Assembly (NCBI GenBank): GCA_040756995.1
Contig: JBFLYK010000028.1
Coordinates: 26,590 to 90,589 of the forward strand
Source of the DNA: BP-133 sp040756995
GTDB lineage: Bacteria; Actinomycetota; Acidimicrobiia; IMCC26256; BP-133
Length of the DNA stretch: 64,000 bases
Direction of reading: 5' to 3'
The notes beneath the pieces are model-generated. The model had not been told where the DNA came from and did no database searches. It saw only the letters and a program-made list of their open reading frames with translations. Shown in pieces: positions 35,004 through 44,460 of this stretch. Positions within the stretch are counted from its first letter, which is position 1, and each line of letters opens with the position of its first letter. Made by a program: the position numbers and the translations under genes.

Positions 35004-35633
35004 ATGACCACGGAGATCGAGCCACGGTCGAGCGCTACATCAGAAGAACCGCCCGTCCCGGGTGACCTCGTCACCGTCCTCACCACACAACATGACCGGG
35101 CCCGGGCGCTGCTGGCCGACCTCCGCGAATCCGTGGCCATCGTCGCTGAACTGACCGAGCACATGGCCGGCCCGTTCCGTGAGCTGGTCGAGCTGCTGGC
35201 CACCCACGAAGCCGCCGAGGAGACCGTCGTCTACCCAAGGCTCAAGACCGAACTCCAGGAAGGCCGTCTGGCGGCGCAATGCATGGCCGAGGAGCACGAG
35301 GTGAAACAGCTGCTGGCCAAGCTGGAAAAGATGGCGCCGGCGTTCTTCGACTTCCCGGAGGCGATGGCCCGCTTCGAGGACAAGCTCGTCGCCCATGCCG
35401 AACACGAGGAACGGGCCGTGTTCCCCATCCTCGAGGACCGCGTCCCGCCGGCCGAACGCCACGAGCTGGCCGGGGACTTCCTCTACGCCGCCGCTCGAGC
35501 GCCATCCCACGCCCACGCCCACAGCCCCGAGAGCGCCTTCGGCAACGCCATCCTCGGCCCGGTCCTGGCCACGATCGACCGCGTCCGGGACGCCACCCAC
35601 CACGAACCCCGCGCCCGCGACCGACGGCCCTGA
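35004..35633 (+). CDS. Hemerythrin HHE-domain protein
   Basis: A 209-residue protein of the hemerythrin-like HHE family, predicted to bind a di-iron centre in a four-helix bundle. Candidate ligands are His in TTQHDRARAL, HEAAEETVVYPRL, EEHEVKQ and HAEHEERAVFPIL, spaced as in the family. The C-terminal part is His/Ala-rich and probably disordered. AGAGGAG precedes the ATG by six bases. Roles in such proteins include oxygen or NO sensing and iron handling. It is not in an operon. Confidence 0.9.
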   Translation: MTTEIEPRSSATSEEPPVPGDLVTVLTTQHDRARALLADLRESVAIVAELTEHMAGPFRELVELLATHEAAEETVVYPRLKTELQEGRLAAQCMAEEHEVKQLLAKLEKMAPAFFDFPEAMARFEDKLVAHAEHEERAVFPILEDRVPPAERHELAGDFLYAAARAPSHAHAHSPESAFGNAILGPVLATIDRVRDATHHEPRARDRRP

Positions 35634-35648
35634 CGGGTGGCGCCGGAC

Positions 35649-35665
35649 ACCCCGGCCGGCGGGGT
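35649..35665. terminator. Short GC hairpin between convergent genes
   Basis: ACCCCG and CGGGGT form a 6-bp stem around GCCGG between the hemerythrin stop (35633) and the convergent regulator stop (35665-35667). There is no T tract. It may serve as a weak two-way terminator. Confidence 0.35.
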
Positions 35666-37323
35666 CAGTCCTGCAGGAGGCGGAGGTGGAGCTGGGCGAC
35701 CAGCCGTTCGGTCGGGTCGTCGAGGTCCAGGTCGACGAGCTCACAGAGGCGCTTCAGCCGGTAGCGGAGCGTGTTGCGGTGCACGTGCACCTGCTTGGCG
35801 GCCATGACGACGTCGCCGAGGGCGTCGAGGTAGGCCCGCAGCGTCTCGGCGTAGGCGGTGCCGTTCTCGGTGTCGGAGGCGACGAGGGCGGCGACCTTGC
35901 CCCGGGCCAGATGCGGCTGGACGGAGGGAATCTCCTTCAGCTCGAGCAGGAACGCATGGGCCCGGACCTGGCTGATGGTCGCCACCCGCCGACCCGCCAG
36001 TGTCGTCTTGAGCAGCCGCAGCACACGGTCGGCGTCCTGGCGGGATTCGGCCACATCGCCCAGCCGGGAGACGGTCGACCCGATACCGGCCACCAGGCTG
36101 GTGTCGTGGGCCCGCTGCGCCTGGTCGATCACGTCGTTGGCCAGGGCCAGGAGCCGGGCGGGCGGCAACGGCTCGCTGCCCGGCAACAGCGTGTAGACCA
36201 CCGAGCCGAGCGTGGCGGTGGCCGCCCGCCGGCGGAGCGCCTCGGACTGCACGAGGACCAGGTCCCGCACCCGGCTGCGGCGCAGCCGGGCCGCATCCTC
36301 ATCACCGTCGTCGTCACCCCAGCCCTGGGCGGGATCGAACTCGAAGCCGATGACGGTGAACGCGCCGGTGGCCGGCAGGCCGAGCCGTGACGCCAGCAGG
36401 TCGACGGACCCCCGTCCCTCCAGCACGCCGCGGAGCAGGTCACTGCGCAGCCGGCGCTCGAGATCCTTCGACGACTGGAGCCGCAGCAGGTGCAGTGCCG
36501 CGATGCGGGACGCCTCGAGCAGCGTCTGTTCCGCCCCCTCGCCCAGCGGCGCCTTGCCCTGGGCGACGAAGATGAAGCCCAGCACCTCCTTGCCGGCCCG
36601 GATGGCGACGCCGATGCGAGGGCTCGTGCCGGTCCATTCCGGCAGCCGGATCGCCTCGTTGGAGTGCAGCAGGCGGCGCAGCACCCCTTCCTCCCGCAGG
36701 CGGCGGATCAGCTCCTCGGGCGGGCGCCGGCCGAGGATCGACAGCCGCCGCGTCTCGTCGATGGGATCGTCCAGGTTGGAGTAGGCGAGCACCTGCAGTT
36801 GCGGGTCGTTGATCACGACCGCCCCACCCACCATGGCGGCGATGGCGTTGGCCAGGGCGAAGACGTCGCCCACCGGCGCCGCCTCCTCGCCCCCGCTCGG
36901 CAGGTCGGCGGAGGAGGCGGTGATGCGCCGGACGAGGGCGTAGAACTGGTCCCAGGCGGTCTCGGGCCGGAGCGCCACCAGCGCCGGGCCGGCGGCGACG
37001 GCGGCGGCCCGGAGCGCCTCGGGCACCCCTTCGGCTCCGATCTTGAACACCACCGCGCTCGCCCGCCGGCTTCCCGCCCACCGCAGCACCTCGGCGGCGT
37101 CGGCCGACCCGGCGGCGACCCCGATGGCCAGCACGAGGTCGCCCGGCTCGGCGAACGGCGGCGAAACGGCGTCGTAGATGACGGGATCCCGGACGGGGAC
37201 GTCGAGGCCGGCCGGCGCGCCCTCCACCGACACCACCCGCTGGCCGAGCTGGGCGATGAGCCAGCCCAGACTCAGGTGGCGTAGCGCCGGTTCCTCGCCT
37301 GCCCCGCCCTTCCGCCCGCCCAT
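35665..37323 (-). CDS. PucR-family transcriptional regulator
   Basis: A 552-residue regulator of the PucR/CdaR type. An N-terminal sensor region (PucR-type, about 15-145) is followed by a GAF-like part containing VGGAVVINDPQLQVLAYS, a GGDEF-related segment and the C-terminal helix-turn-helix AAKQVHVHRNTLRYRLKRL (about 510-535). PucR proteins activate purine or other N-compound catabolic genes. It is the last gene of the molybdenum hydroxylase operon, 18 bp after the SnoaL-like gene, and so probably controls that operon and perhaps the divergent importer 2 operon. Confidence 0.9.
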   Translation of the reverse strand: MGGRKGGAGEEPALRHLSLGWLIAQLGQRVVSVEGAPAGLDVPVRDPVIYDAVSPPFAEPGDLVLAIGVAAGSADAAEVLRWAGSRRASAVVFKIGAEGVPEALRAAAVAAGPALVALRPETAWDQFYALVRRITASSADLPSGGEEAAPVGDVFALANAIAAMVGGAVVINDPQLQVLAYSNLDDPIDETRRLSILGRRPPEELIRRLREEGVLRRLLHSNEAIRLPEWTGTSPRIGVAIRAGKEVLGFIFVAQGKAPLGEGAEQTLLEASRIAALHLLRLQSSKDLERRLRSDLLRGVLEGRGSVDLLASRLGLPATGAFTVIGFEFDPAQGWGDDDGDEDAARLRRSRVRDLVLVQSEALRRRAATATLGSVVYTLLPGSEPLPPARLLALANDVIDQAQRAHDTSLVAGIGSTVSRLGDVAESRQDADRVLRLLKTTLAGRRVATISQVRAHAFLLELKEIPSVQPHLARGKVAALVASDTENGTAYAETLRAYLDALGDVVMAAKQVHVHRNTLRYRLKRLCELVDLDLDDPTERLVAQLHLRLLQD

Positions 37324-37341
37324 GGTTCCCTTCGCTTGCCG

Positions 37342-37779
37342 CTAGTGACCGCCCATCTGACCGGGCACGTGGTTGGACCAGTGGCCGTGGAACAGCTTCC
37401 ACTCACCGTCGATCCGCTTCCAGACCTCGGTGCCGCGGCAGTCGGTGTCGAACGTGCCGAGGTTGCCGAAGTCGCCGGTGTAGCGCACAACGTACGTCAC
37501 CAGGGCCATATCCCCGCAGACGTCGACTTTCTCGTCTCTCAGGTTCGACGCCTTGGCTTCCTGTCCGGCGAGGATGGCCCGGAGCATGTCCCAGAGCTTG
37601 GCGATGTGATCGAGACCCCGGTAGTTCGACTGGTTGAGGTTGAACCAGACCAGCTCGTCAGGGCCTTCGACGCAGTGCTTGCGCAGGTAGCTGGAGTCGA
37701 GCGGCTCGTTGGCGGCCAGGAACTCACGGTGCAGACGCAGGACTTCTTCCCGGTCCTGGTCGACGGTGGTGGTGGTCAT
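37342..37779 (-). CDS. SnoaL/NTF2-like protein
   Basis: A 145-residue protein of the NTF2-like/SnoaL superfamily (cone-shaped alpha+beta barrel). It has LRLHREFLAANEPLD at the start, LWDMLRAILAG in the middle and the closing EVWKRIDGEWKLFHGHWS typical of this fold. GAGGAG lies nine bases before the ATG. Members include small isomerases, cyclases and binding proteins. Its operon holds a hydroxylase, a hydrolase and a flavin-type monooxygenase, which suggests a small catabolic isomerase or hydratase. Confidence 0.8.
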   Translation of the reverse strand: MTTTTVDQDREEVLRLHREFLAANEPLDSSYLRKHCVEGPDELVWFNLNQSNYRGLDHIAKLWDMLRAILAGQEAKASNLRDEKVDVCGDMALVTYVVRYTGDFGNLGTFDTDCRGTEVWKRIDGEWKLFHGHWSNHVPGQMGGH

Positions 37780-37808
37780 CGGTGATGGCTCCTCGTGGTG
37801 TCGGGGGG

Positions 37809-38777
37809 TCAGGGACGGGCGGCGGTGAAGTAGGGCAGGATCTCGGGGATCTGCGGCGGCGGGTTGAGCGGCACGATGGCCAGGTCGTCGACACCGAGGT
37901 CGGCGTAGCGCTTCAGGGCCGGCCCGAGCCCGTCGGGCGGGGCCACGATGGCCAGTTCCTGGACGACCTCTTCGGTGAACAGGCTGACGGCCTCGAACGG
38001 ACCGCCCCGGGCGAAGGCCTCCTCCAGGGCTCCGTCGGGCAGGGCGCCCTGGGCCAGGTAGCCGATGGTGCCCGGATCGAACGACGACAGGATTCCGGCC
38101 ACCTGCATGCAGCCCGCTTCGATGTTGTCGGTGACGGCGGCGGCGACCACGGCGGTGACCCGGAAGTCCTGGCGGGACCGGCCTTCCCGGGCCAGGACCT
38201 CCTCGCAGCGCTGCACGACGTCGGCGATGTAGCTGTGCGACCCGCCGATGGACAGCGAGATCCCGTCGCCGATGACCGCCGCCGTTTCCTGCATCCTCGG
38301 CCGGACGGCCATCACGTCGATGGGGGGAGGCGGCCCCATCGGGTTGAGCTTGTACTGCTCGAACTTGTAGCCGGGGCGCTCGAAGTTGAGGTCCAGGCCG
38401 GCCAGTGCCTGGCGAAGCGACTGCACGAGCTGCGTGGTCTCGGCGATGGGCTTCGTGATCTTCTTGCCCAGCTTGGCCACCATCTCCGGCACGCCGAGGC
38501 CGACCGCGGCCCGCACCCGCCCGGGGCCGAGCTCGGCCAGTGAGGCGAGCTCCATGGCCGTCACCCCGGGGTGGCGGCCGGCGATCGACAGCCCGACCAC
38601 CCCGATCTCCAGCCGCTCGGTGGCGCACAGGAAGGCGGTGGCGGGGACGATGGCGTCGTGCATGCAGATGTGCTCGGCGTACCAGACGCCGTCGAAGCCG
38701 GCTTCCTCGGCCGCCTTGACGGCCGGCAGGTTCGAGGCGAGGGCGCCGAACCCGGTGAACGTGAGACTCAGGCGCAC
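37809..38777 (-). CDS. LLM-class (F420 or FMN) oxidoreductase 1
   Basis: A 322-residue luciferase-like TIM-barrel oxidoreductase. Family features are the starting KAAEEAGFDGVWYAEH, GVVGLSIAGRHPGVTAMELASLAELGPGR and the flavin/F420-contact loop near DGISLSIGGS. In actinobacteria this family usually uses coenzyme F420; an FMN monooxygenase cannot be excluded. The GTG start overlaps the hydrolase gene by 10 bp. In the operon it could open a ring or oxidise a product of the molybdenum hydroxylase. Confidence 0.88.
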   Translation of the reverse strand: MRLSLTFTGFGALASNLPAVKAAEEAGFDGVWYAEHICMHDAIVPATAFLCATERLEIGVVGLSIAGRHPGVTAMELASLAELGPGRVRAAVGLGVPEMVAKLGKKITKPIAETTQLVQSLRQALAGLDLNFERPGYKFEQYKLNPMGPPPPIDVMAVRPRMQETAAVIGDGISLSIGGSHSYIADVVQRCEEVLAREGRSRQDFRVTAVVAAAVTDNIEAGCMQVAGILSSFDPGTIGYLAQGALPDGALEEAFARGGPFEAVSLFTEEVVQELAIVAPPDGLGPALKRYADLGVDDLAIVPLNPPPQIPEILPYFTAARP

Positions 38778-39607
38778 GATCGTTGTCCTTTCTCAGCGGA
38801 GGCGAAGTGGTCGGCGAGGAGCGTGGCGACCCGGCCCGGCTCTTCCACCATGGGCAGGTGTCCCACACCGGCGAGCACGACGTGGTCCGTCCCGAGCGCC
38901 TTGGCCATCGCCTGCCCGACCTCGGCGGTGCACCAGGCGTCGTGTTCCCCGGTCACGATCAGGCTGGGGCAGCGGACGCTGTCGGCGGCGGCGGTCACGT
39001 CGCAGCGCAGGGCGTTGAGGAGGATGCCGGTCACCATCTCCGGGGTGCGGCCCGTCCCGACCGACAGGGCCACGATCCGGTCGAGGAGCTCCCGGTCCGA
39101 CCGACGGGCGGGCGACAGCGTCCCGGGGGCGATCTCCTCGAAATAGCCCCGGGTGCCGAGCGTGCGGATCGTCTGGGCGACGGTCTCGAGGTCCTCCTTG
39201 CTGACGGGCAGCGACAGCAGGCTGCCGAAGGCGGCGATGGACGCGATCCGGTCGGGAGCGGTGGCGGCGAGGGCCACGGCGATCGCCCCGCCGAGGGAGC
39301 CGCCGACGACGTGGGCCCGTTCCACCCCGAGGGCGTCGAGGACGGCGAGGGCGTCGGCCGCATAGCCCTCGACGGTGAACGGGCCCCGCAGCACGGAACC
39401 GCCGTGGCCCCGCAGATCGGGCAGGAGGCAGCTCCGACCCGGTTCAAGGGCGGCGACGACGTCCTCCCACACCCGTCCGGCGGTGTTGACCGGATGGAGG
39501 AACAGCACGGGCACCGGCCCGGGTTGGCCGGGGGCCGGCCCGGCTTGCCAGCCGGCGAGCGGCCCCACCGGGCCGTCGACGGCGATGGCTTCGAGTTCGG
39601 CGATCAC
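38768..39607 (-). CDS. Alpha/beta hydrolase
   Basis: A 279-residue alpha/beta hydrolase with nucleophile Ser in VVGGSLGGAIAV, acid Asp in VTGEHDAWC and catalytic His in GVGHLPMVEEP. The LHPVNTAGRVWEDV oxyanion loop follows the first strand. It resembles enol-lactone hydrolases and C-C or ester hydrolases. The start is GTG. It lies 10 bp downstream of the molybdenum subunit gene and probably hydrolyses a lactone, ester or amide in the same pathway. Confidence 0.88.
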   Translation of the reverse strand: MIAELEAIAVDGPVGPLAGWQAGPAPGQPGPVPVLFLHPVNTAGRVWEDVVAALEPGRSCLLPDLRGHGGSVLRGPFTVEGYAADALAVLDALGVERAHVVGGSLGGAIAVALAATAPDRIASIAAFGSLLSLPVSKEDLETVAQTIRTLGTRGYFEEIAPGTLSPARRSDRELLDRIVALSVGTGRTPEMVTGILLNALRCDVTAAADSVRCPSLIVTGEHDAWCTAEVGQAMAKALGTDHVVLAGVGHLPMVEEPGRVATLLADHFASAEKGQRSCA

Positions 39608-39617
39608 AGGTCTCCCT

Positions 39618-41987
39618 CTAGGGCTGGGGCAGGTCGAGGTCCTCGAGTGCCTCGAGGATCCATTCCGGACGGACGGGAACCGACGTGAGGGGCGGCGCGT
39701 CGGCGCCCAGCGCGGCGGCGACGGCGTTGGCCACCGCGGCCGGCGTCGGGATGGTGCCGCTCTCTCCCACTCCCTTGGCGCCGTTGAGGGACAGGGGTGA
39801 AGGCGTCTCGGTGTGCAGCTGCTCGATCACCGGGACATCGGGGGCCAGCGGCAGCGGGTAGTCGAGCAGCAGCGCCACCTTCGGCTGGCCCGACTCGTCG
39901 TAGGGAATCGCCTCGTAGAGGGCGGCGCCGATTCCCTGGGCCACGCCACCTTCGATCTGCCCTTCGACGATGGCGGGGTTGAGCACCGTGCCACAGTCGT
40001 GGCCGAACACCACCCGGTGGAGATGGACCCGGCCGGTCTCCCGGCACACCTCGACCAGCACCGCCACCGCCCCGTAGGAGAAGGCGACCGACAACGGGTC
40101 GTAGGAACCGATGACCTCCAGCCCCGGCTCCATCCCCTCGGGCAGGTCGAGGGTGAGGTAGGCGGCCCGGGCGACGTCACCCATCGTCACCGACCGGGTC
40201 GGCGTTCCCCGCACCGAGAACCGACCGCCCGAAACCTCGAGGTCCCCCGGCGCCGCTTCGAGGAGGTGAGCGGCGATGGCGACCGTCTTCTCCTTCGCCT
40301 TTCCGGCGGCCACCAGCGCCGACGAACCGCCGATGCCGGCACCGGCGCTGCCGCCGCTGGCGTAACCCCGGAACGGCGCCGCCCATGTGTCGCCGGTGAT
40401 GACCGCGACGTCGTCGAGCGGGACGCCGAGGGTGTCGGCCACCGTCTGGGCCACCGTCGTCTCCACCCCGTTGCCCATCGGCGTCATCGACATCAACACC
40501 CGCACGCGGCCGTCGGGTTCGATGCGGATCGTGGTGGTGTCGAAGCCGGCCTCGCTGGTGCCGATGGCAGTGATGATCCGCGACGGTCCGAAGTTCGTGG
40601 CTTCGGCGTAGCAGGCGAGGCCGGCCCCGAGGAGGCGACCCTCGGCCCGGGCCTCGGCGCAGCGGCGCTGCGTGCCGTCCCAGTCGAAGCGGTCGAGCAC
40701 CTGCTGCAGCAGCGCCGGGTAGTCGCCGCTGTCGAGCAGCAGGCCGGTGGCGACGAAGTACGGCATGGTGTCCACGAGATTCCGGCGCCGGACCTCGGCA
40801 GGATCGAGCCCGAGCCGGCGGGCGCCGAGCTCGATGGCCCGTTCGAGCGGGAAGTTGCCCTCGGCCTGGCCGACCCCCCGGAAGGCGCCGAGCGGGGCCT
40901 TGTTCGTGACCACCGCCCTCATCTCGATGTCGACGTCGGCGATCTTGTAGGGCCCGGGCATGGTGGCGCCCGATGCCCAGGGGGCGCACATGCCGGCCGA
41001 GCTCACCGCCCCGCCAAGGTCGGCCACGCCCCGGGCCCGCAACCCGGAGATCGTCCCGTCGGCCAGGAAGCCCATCTCCACCGTGAAGGCGATGTCCCGG
41101 GCGTGGGCGCTGGCCACCACGGCTTCGGCGCGGTCCTCGACCCAGATGACGGGGCGGCCGGTCCGGCGGGCCAGATAGGCGACCAGCGTGTCCTCGCCGT
41201 AGGGCGCGCCCTTGGTACCGAACCCGCCCCCGACGTCGGGCGCGATGACACGGACCTGGTGCTGGGGCAGGCCGAGCGACTCGGCGATGGAGCGGCGAAC
41301 CTGATGGGGCGACTGCGTGGACGTCCAGACCGTGAGCCCGTCGCTGTCGGCGACGGCGGAGACCGCCCGGGCCTCCAGCGGCAGCCCGTACATCCGGCCG
41401 GAGTGGAAGGTCTCGGTCACCACGATGTCGGCCCGCTCGAAAGCCGCGGCCACGTCTCCACCGACCCACTGGTTGACGTGGGCGGTGTTGTCGGGCCAGT
41501 CCTCGTAGAGCACGGGGCTGCCGGCGGCCGTCGCCTCGGCCGGGGTCATCACGGCCGCCAACGGTTCGTAGTCGACCTCGATGAGCTCGAGGGCGTCCTC
41601 GGCGGTGGCCCGGTCGACCGCCACCACGGCCGCCACCCCTTCGCCGACCCAGCGGACCGTGCCGTGGGCCAGGCAGCGGGTGGCGCAGCCCCGCTGGCCG
41701 GGAAGATCCCACAGGAGGAAGAGCGGCTCGGTGTCGGCCGTGGTGTCAGCGCCGGTGACCACGAGGTCGACGCCCGGCAGCATGGCCGCCGCCTTCGTGT
41801 CGATCGAGCGGATCCGGGCGTGGGCGTGGGGTGAGCGGAGGATGGCGACGTGGCGCTGCCCGTGGTGGTGGACGTCGGACGTGAACCGGCCGCCGCCCCG
41901 CACGTGGCGTTCCGACGACAGACGCACGACGGACCGGCCGAGCAGCGGACCGGAGTCCTCGGCCATGGACCGGACGGTGACGCCCAT
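39618..41987 (-). CDS. Molybdenum hydroxylase large (Mo-cofactor) subunit
   Basis: A 789-residue molybdopterin-binding subunit of a xanthine-dehydrogenase-family hydroxylase, adding an OH from water to a C-H bond next to nitrogen or a carbonyl. Visible parts are the HxHAHARIRSID start, APDVGGGFGTKG for the cofactor, GAFRGVGQAE and the catalytic Glu in GAKGVGESGTIP. It lacks the AYXCSFR loop of true CO dehydrogenases, so CO is not the substrate. The start ATG overlaps the 2Fe-2S subunit stop by one base (TGATG). Confidence 0.9.
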   Translation of the reverse strand: MGVTVRSMAEDSGPLLGRSVVRLSSERHVRGGGRFTSDVHHHGQRHVAILRSPHAHARIRSIDTKAAAMLPGVDLVVTGADTTADTEPLFLLWDLPGQRGCATRCLAHGTVRWVGEGVAAVVAVDRATAEDALELIEVDYEPLAAVMTPAEATAAGSPVLYEDWPDNTAHVNQWVGGDVAAAFERADIVVTETFHSGRMYGLPLEARAVSAVADSDGLTVWTSTQSPHQVRRSIAESLGLPQHQVRVIAPDVGGGFGTKGAPYGEDTLVAYLARRTGRPVIWVEDRAEAVVASAHARDIAFTVEMGFLADGTISGLRARGVADLGGAVSSAGMCAPWASGATMPGPYKIADVDIEMRAVVTNKAPLGAFRGVGQAEGNFPLERAIELGARRLGLDPAEVRRRNLVDTMPYFVATGLLLDSGDYPALLQQVLDRFDWDGTQRRCAEARAEGRLLGAGLACYAEATNFGPSRIITAIGTSEAGFDTTTIRIEPDGRVRVLMSMTPMGNGVETTVAQTVADTLGVPLDDVAVITGDTWAAPFRGYASGGSAGAGIGGSSALVAAGKAKEKTVAIAAHLLEAAPGDLEVSGGRFSVRGTPTRSVTMGDVARAAYLTLDLPEGMEPGLEVIGSYDPLSVAFSYGAVAVLVEVCRETGRVHLHRVVFGHDCGTVLNPAIVEGQIEGGVAQGIGAALYEAIPYDESGQPKVALLLDYPLPLAPDVPVIEQLHTETPSPLSLNGAKGVGESGTIPTPAAVANAVAAALGADAPPLTSVPVRPEWILEALEDLDLPQP

Positions 41988-42499
41988 CAGCCCTCCCCTC
42001 CCCCGTTGCGCTGCGCCAGCAGCGACTGGACGGCGTCGATGATCGGCCGGTAGCCGGTGCAGCGGCACACGTTCCCGGCCAGCCGCCGGCCGAGCTCCTC
42101 CCGGCTGAGCGGCTCGCCGGGCTCCTCGACGAGCTCCGTGCACGTCATGAGGAATCCGGGGGTGCAGAAGCCGCATTGGAGGGCGTGGTGGTCGACGAAC
42201 GCCTGCTGCAGCGGCGTCAGCGGCTCGTCCGGCCGGGCCAGGCCCTCGACGGTGCGGACCTCGCGGCCGTCGGCCTGCACGGCGAGGAGAAGGCAGGCCC
42301 GGGCCGACCGGTCGTCGACCAGAACGGTGCAGGCGCCGCACATGCCCTGCTCGCAGGCCAGGTGGGTGCCGGTCAGGGCGAGATGGTCCCGCAGGAAATC
42401 GGCCAGCGAAAGCGTCGAGGGAACCCGCTCGACAACCGGAGAACCGTTGACCATGAAGGCGACGTCGTGGAAGGTGACGCCGGGACGGGCGGCGCTCAC
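41987..42499 (-). CDS. Molybdenum hydroxylase [2Fe-2S] subunit
   Basis: A 170-residue iron-sulfur subunit with both clusters of the family: CEQGMCGACTVLVD with a further Cys for the plant-type cluster, and CGFCTPGF with NVCRCTGYRPI for the second. GTG start overlapping the FAD-subunit stop (GTGA). It relays electrons from the molybdenum site to FAD. Confidence 0.95.
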   Translation of the reverse strand: MSAARPGVTFHDVAFMVNGSPVVERVPSTLSLADFLRDHLALTGTHLACEQGMCGACTVLVDDRSARACLLLAVQADGREVRTVEGLARPDEPLTPLQQAFVDHHALQCGFCTPGFLMTCTELVEEPGEPLSREELGRRLAGNVCRCTGYRPIIDAVQSLLAQRNGGGEG

Positions 42500-43377
42500 A
42501 CCGGCACCTCCTGGCTGACGGAGGCGAATGCCTCGGAGAGGACCCGGGCCGCCAGGTGACGGGCGAGGCGGCGGCGGTAGGCGCCGCTGCCGTGGACGTC
42601 CGACGGTGGCTCGAGGCCGGCCGTGACGGATTCGGCGGCGGCGGCGATGGCGGCGGTGGTCGGCTCGTCCCCGGCCAACACGGCGCCGGCCGGACCCGAG
42701 ACCAGCAGCGGAGTCGGAGCGACACCGCCCAGGCCGAGTTCCACGGTGGCGCAGCGGCCGTCGGCGACGGTCACGGCCGCCATGGCCAGAACCAGGGTCG
42801 GGTCGCCCCAGTGCCGAACCGTCACTTCGGCAAAGGCCGTCCCGACCCCGGGCGCCGGGATCGGAAACGACACACCGGTCAGGATCTCGTCCGGTTCGAG
42901 GCTCGTCTCGTAATGGCCGGAGTACAGGTCCCGCCCGGCGATCCGCCGGGTGCCCCGCACCGAGGTGGCAGTCACCGCTCCGCCGAGCGTCACGAGCGCC
43001 AGAGGGAGTTCGGCCACCGGGTCGCCGAAGGCGACGGCGCCCCCGACCGTCCCGATATTGCGGGTGGCGATCGAGCCCATGTGGGCCACCGCCTCCCGCA
43101 GGACGGGCACGGCGTCGAGCGCCGTGGCGACTTCGAGGTCCCGCTGCCGGGTCGTGGCGCCGACGGCCCCGACGTCGGCGCCGCCACCGACCCCGGCCAG
43201 GTCCGGTAGGCGGGTGATGTCGACGAGGAGCGCCGGGCGGGCGAGCCGCAGGTTGAGGAGCGGCATCAGGCTCTGGCCGCCGGCCAGTACCTGCGCGTCG
43301 CCGCCGTGTTCGGCGAGAACGGCGCAGGCCTCTTCCACCGATTCCGGCCGGACGTAACCGAAGGCCGCCGGCTTCAC
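42496..43377 (-). CDS. Molybdenum hydroxylase FAD subunit
   Basis: A 293-residue FAD-binding subunit of the CoxM/XdhB type. It has the flavin motifs VLAGGQSLMPLLNLRLARP and ATRNIGTVGGAVAFGDP. The small C-terminal domain ends near AYRRRLARHLAARVL. GTG start overlapping the DUF1028 stop. With the two genes downstream it completes a three-subunit hydroxylase. Confidence 0.93.
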   Translation of the reverse strand: MKPAAFGYVRPESVEEACAVLAEHGGDAQVLAGGQSLMPLLNLRLARPALLVDITRLPDLAGVGGGADVGAVGATTRQRDLEVATALDAVPVLREAVAHMGSIATRNIGTVGGAVAFGDPVAELPLALVTLGGAVTATSVRGTRRIAGRDLYSGHYETSLEPDEILTGVSFPIPAPGVGTAFAEVTVRHWGDPTLVLAMAAVTVADGRCATVELGLGGVAPTPLLVSGPAGAVLAGDEPTTAAIAAAAESVTAGLEPPSDVHGSGAYRRRLARHLAARVLSEAFASVSQEVPV

Positions 43378-44327
43378 CGGCCCTCCCCGACCGCCGAGCC
43401 GACCAGTTGCGCCGCCACACCCGATGGCAGGACGTCGATGGCCTCCAGCCCGGAGAGGAATCCGGCCACCGGCGGCCGGGCGGCCAGCACGGGCACGAGG
43501 ACGGCGGCCGCTTCGGCGACCCGGCCGGTGCGGGCCAGCAGGACGCCGCGCCATAGCGAGGGTTCCCGGTTGTCGCCGGTCATCGTCTCCGCCTGCTCGA
43601 GGCCGGCCAGCAGCTCTTCGACCCGGCCGGTGTCGATCCGGTCGAGCGGTTGGAACAGCGGGCCGTCGTCGAAGAGCACGGCGCCGACGAGAGAGAAGGC
43701 CCGCCGCAGCGTGACCAGGCGACGCAGCTCGCCCAGCGGGTCGGGGTGGTCGTCGACGCGCTCGTCGTAGAGCACGCTGTTCCACGGCGCCGCCGTCCGC
43801 TGGCCGCCGACGACGAGGAGATGCACCGACTGCCGGCCCCGGGCGTCGCCACCGAGATCCTCGGCCACCTCGAGCGCGGCGACGATCCGATCGGCCATGT
43901 CGAAGCCGGCCGTGCCGGCCGCCTTCTCATAGGCGGCCACCATCGCCTCCCACACCTCGGCCGCCAGCATGTTGCCCTGGGCCGTCACGCCGTCGCCGAC
44001 GCAGTGGCCGGCGTGCGGGGCACACCGGTCGCCGGTGAAGGCGGCGGCTCGGCCCTCGCCGTCGACGAGGCCGACCTGCCGCACGGCGTGGTGCGGATCG
44101 AGCCGGCGGAGCGCCTCCAGCACATCGGGCGCCGGGCCACCGGCCCGGAGCAGGTCGAGACCGATCGGCCCGTACTGCCGGGAGGCGAAGGCCTGACTGC
44201 AGATCCCTCCGACTCCGGCTTCGGCGAAGGTGGCGATGCTGCCCACGCCGTAGAAGTGCGACTGCAGCCCGAGACCGATGATCCCGGTGTCGGGATCTCG
44301 GGCCACGATGGAATAGGTCACGCACAC
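43374..44327 (-). CDS. DUF1028 (Ntn-hydrolase-like) protein
   Basis: A 317-residue protein of the DUF1028 family, thought to adopt an Ntn-hydrolase-like fold. The N-terminal part has TYSIVARDPDTGIIGLG, AEAGVGGICSQAFASRQYGP and VTAQGNMLA, all typical. A C-terminal helical region of about 100 residues follows. GTG start. It is the first gene of an eight-gene operon running to the PucR regulator. Catalytic role unproven; possibly a peptidase or amidase releasing the substrate for the hydroxylase. Confidence 0.85.
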   Translation of the reverse strand: MCVTYSIVARDPDTGIIGLGLQSHFYGVGSIATFAEAGVGGICSQAFASRQYGPIGLDLLRAGGPAPDVLEALRRLDPHHAVRQVGLVDGEGRAAAFTGDRCAPHAGHCVGDGVTAQGNMLAAEVWEAMVAAYEKAAGTAGFDMADRIVAALEVAEDLGGDARGRQSVHLLVVGGQRTAAPWNSVLYDERVDDHPDPLGELRRLVTLRRAFSLVGAVLFDDGPLFQPLDRIDTGRVEELLAGLEQAETMTGDNREPSLWRGVLLARTGRVAEAAAVLVPVLAARPPVAGFLSGLEAIDVLPSGVAAQLVGSAVGEGR

Positions 44328-44460
44328 CCCCGCTGTCCCAGAAGGGCCGGGCCCGGCACTCGGGCCAGCCTGGCCGGCACTCTAGAAGCGCCACCCCCAC
44401 CCGTCTTTGGCCGACTGCACCAATCGCGACCATGAGAGCGGTGCGGCCGGAACAACCCGC

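Noticed and set aside
39618..41987. CO dehydrogenase large subunit
   Set aside because: The molybdenum subunit lacks the AYXCSFR active-site loop of true CO dehydrogenases; it is called a general xanthine-dehydrogenase-family hydroxylase.
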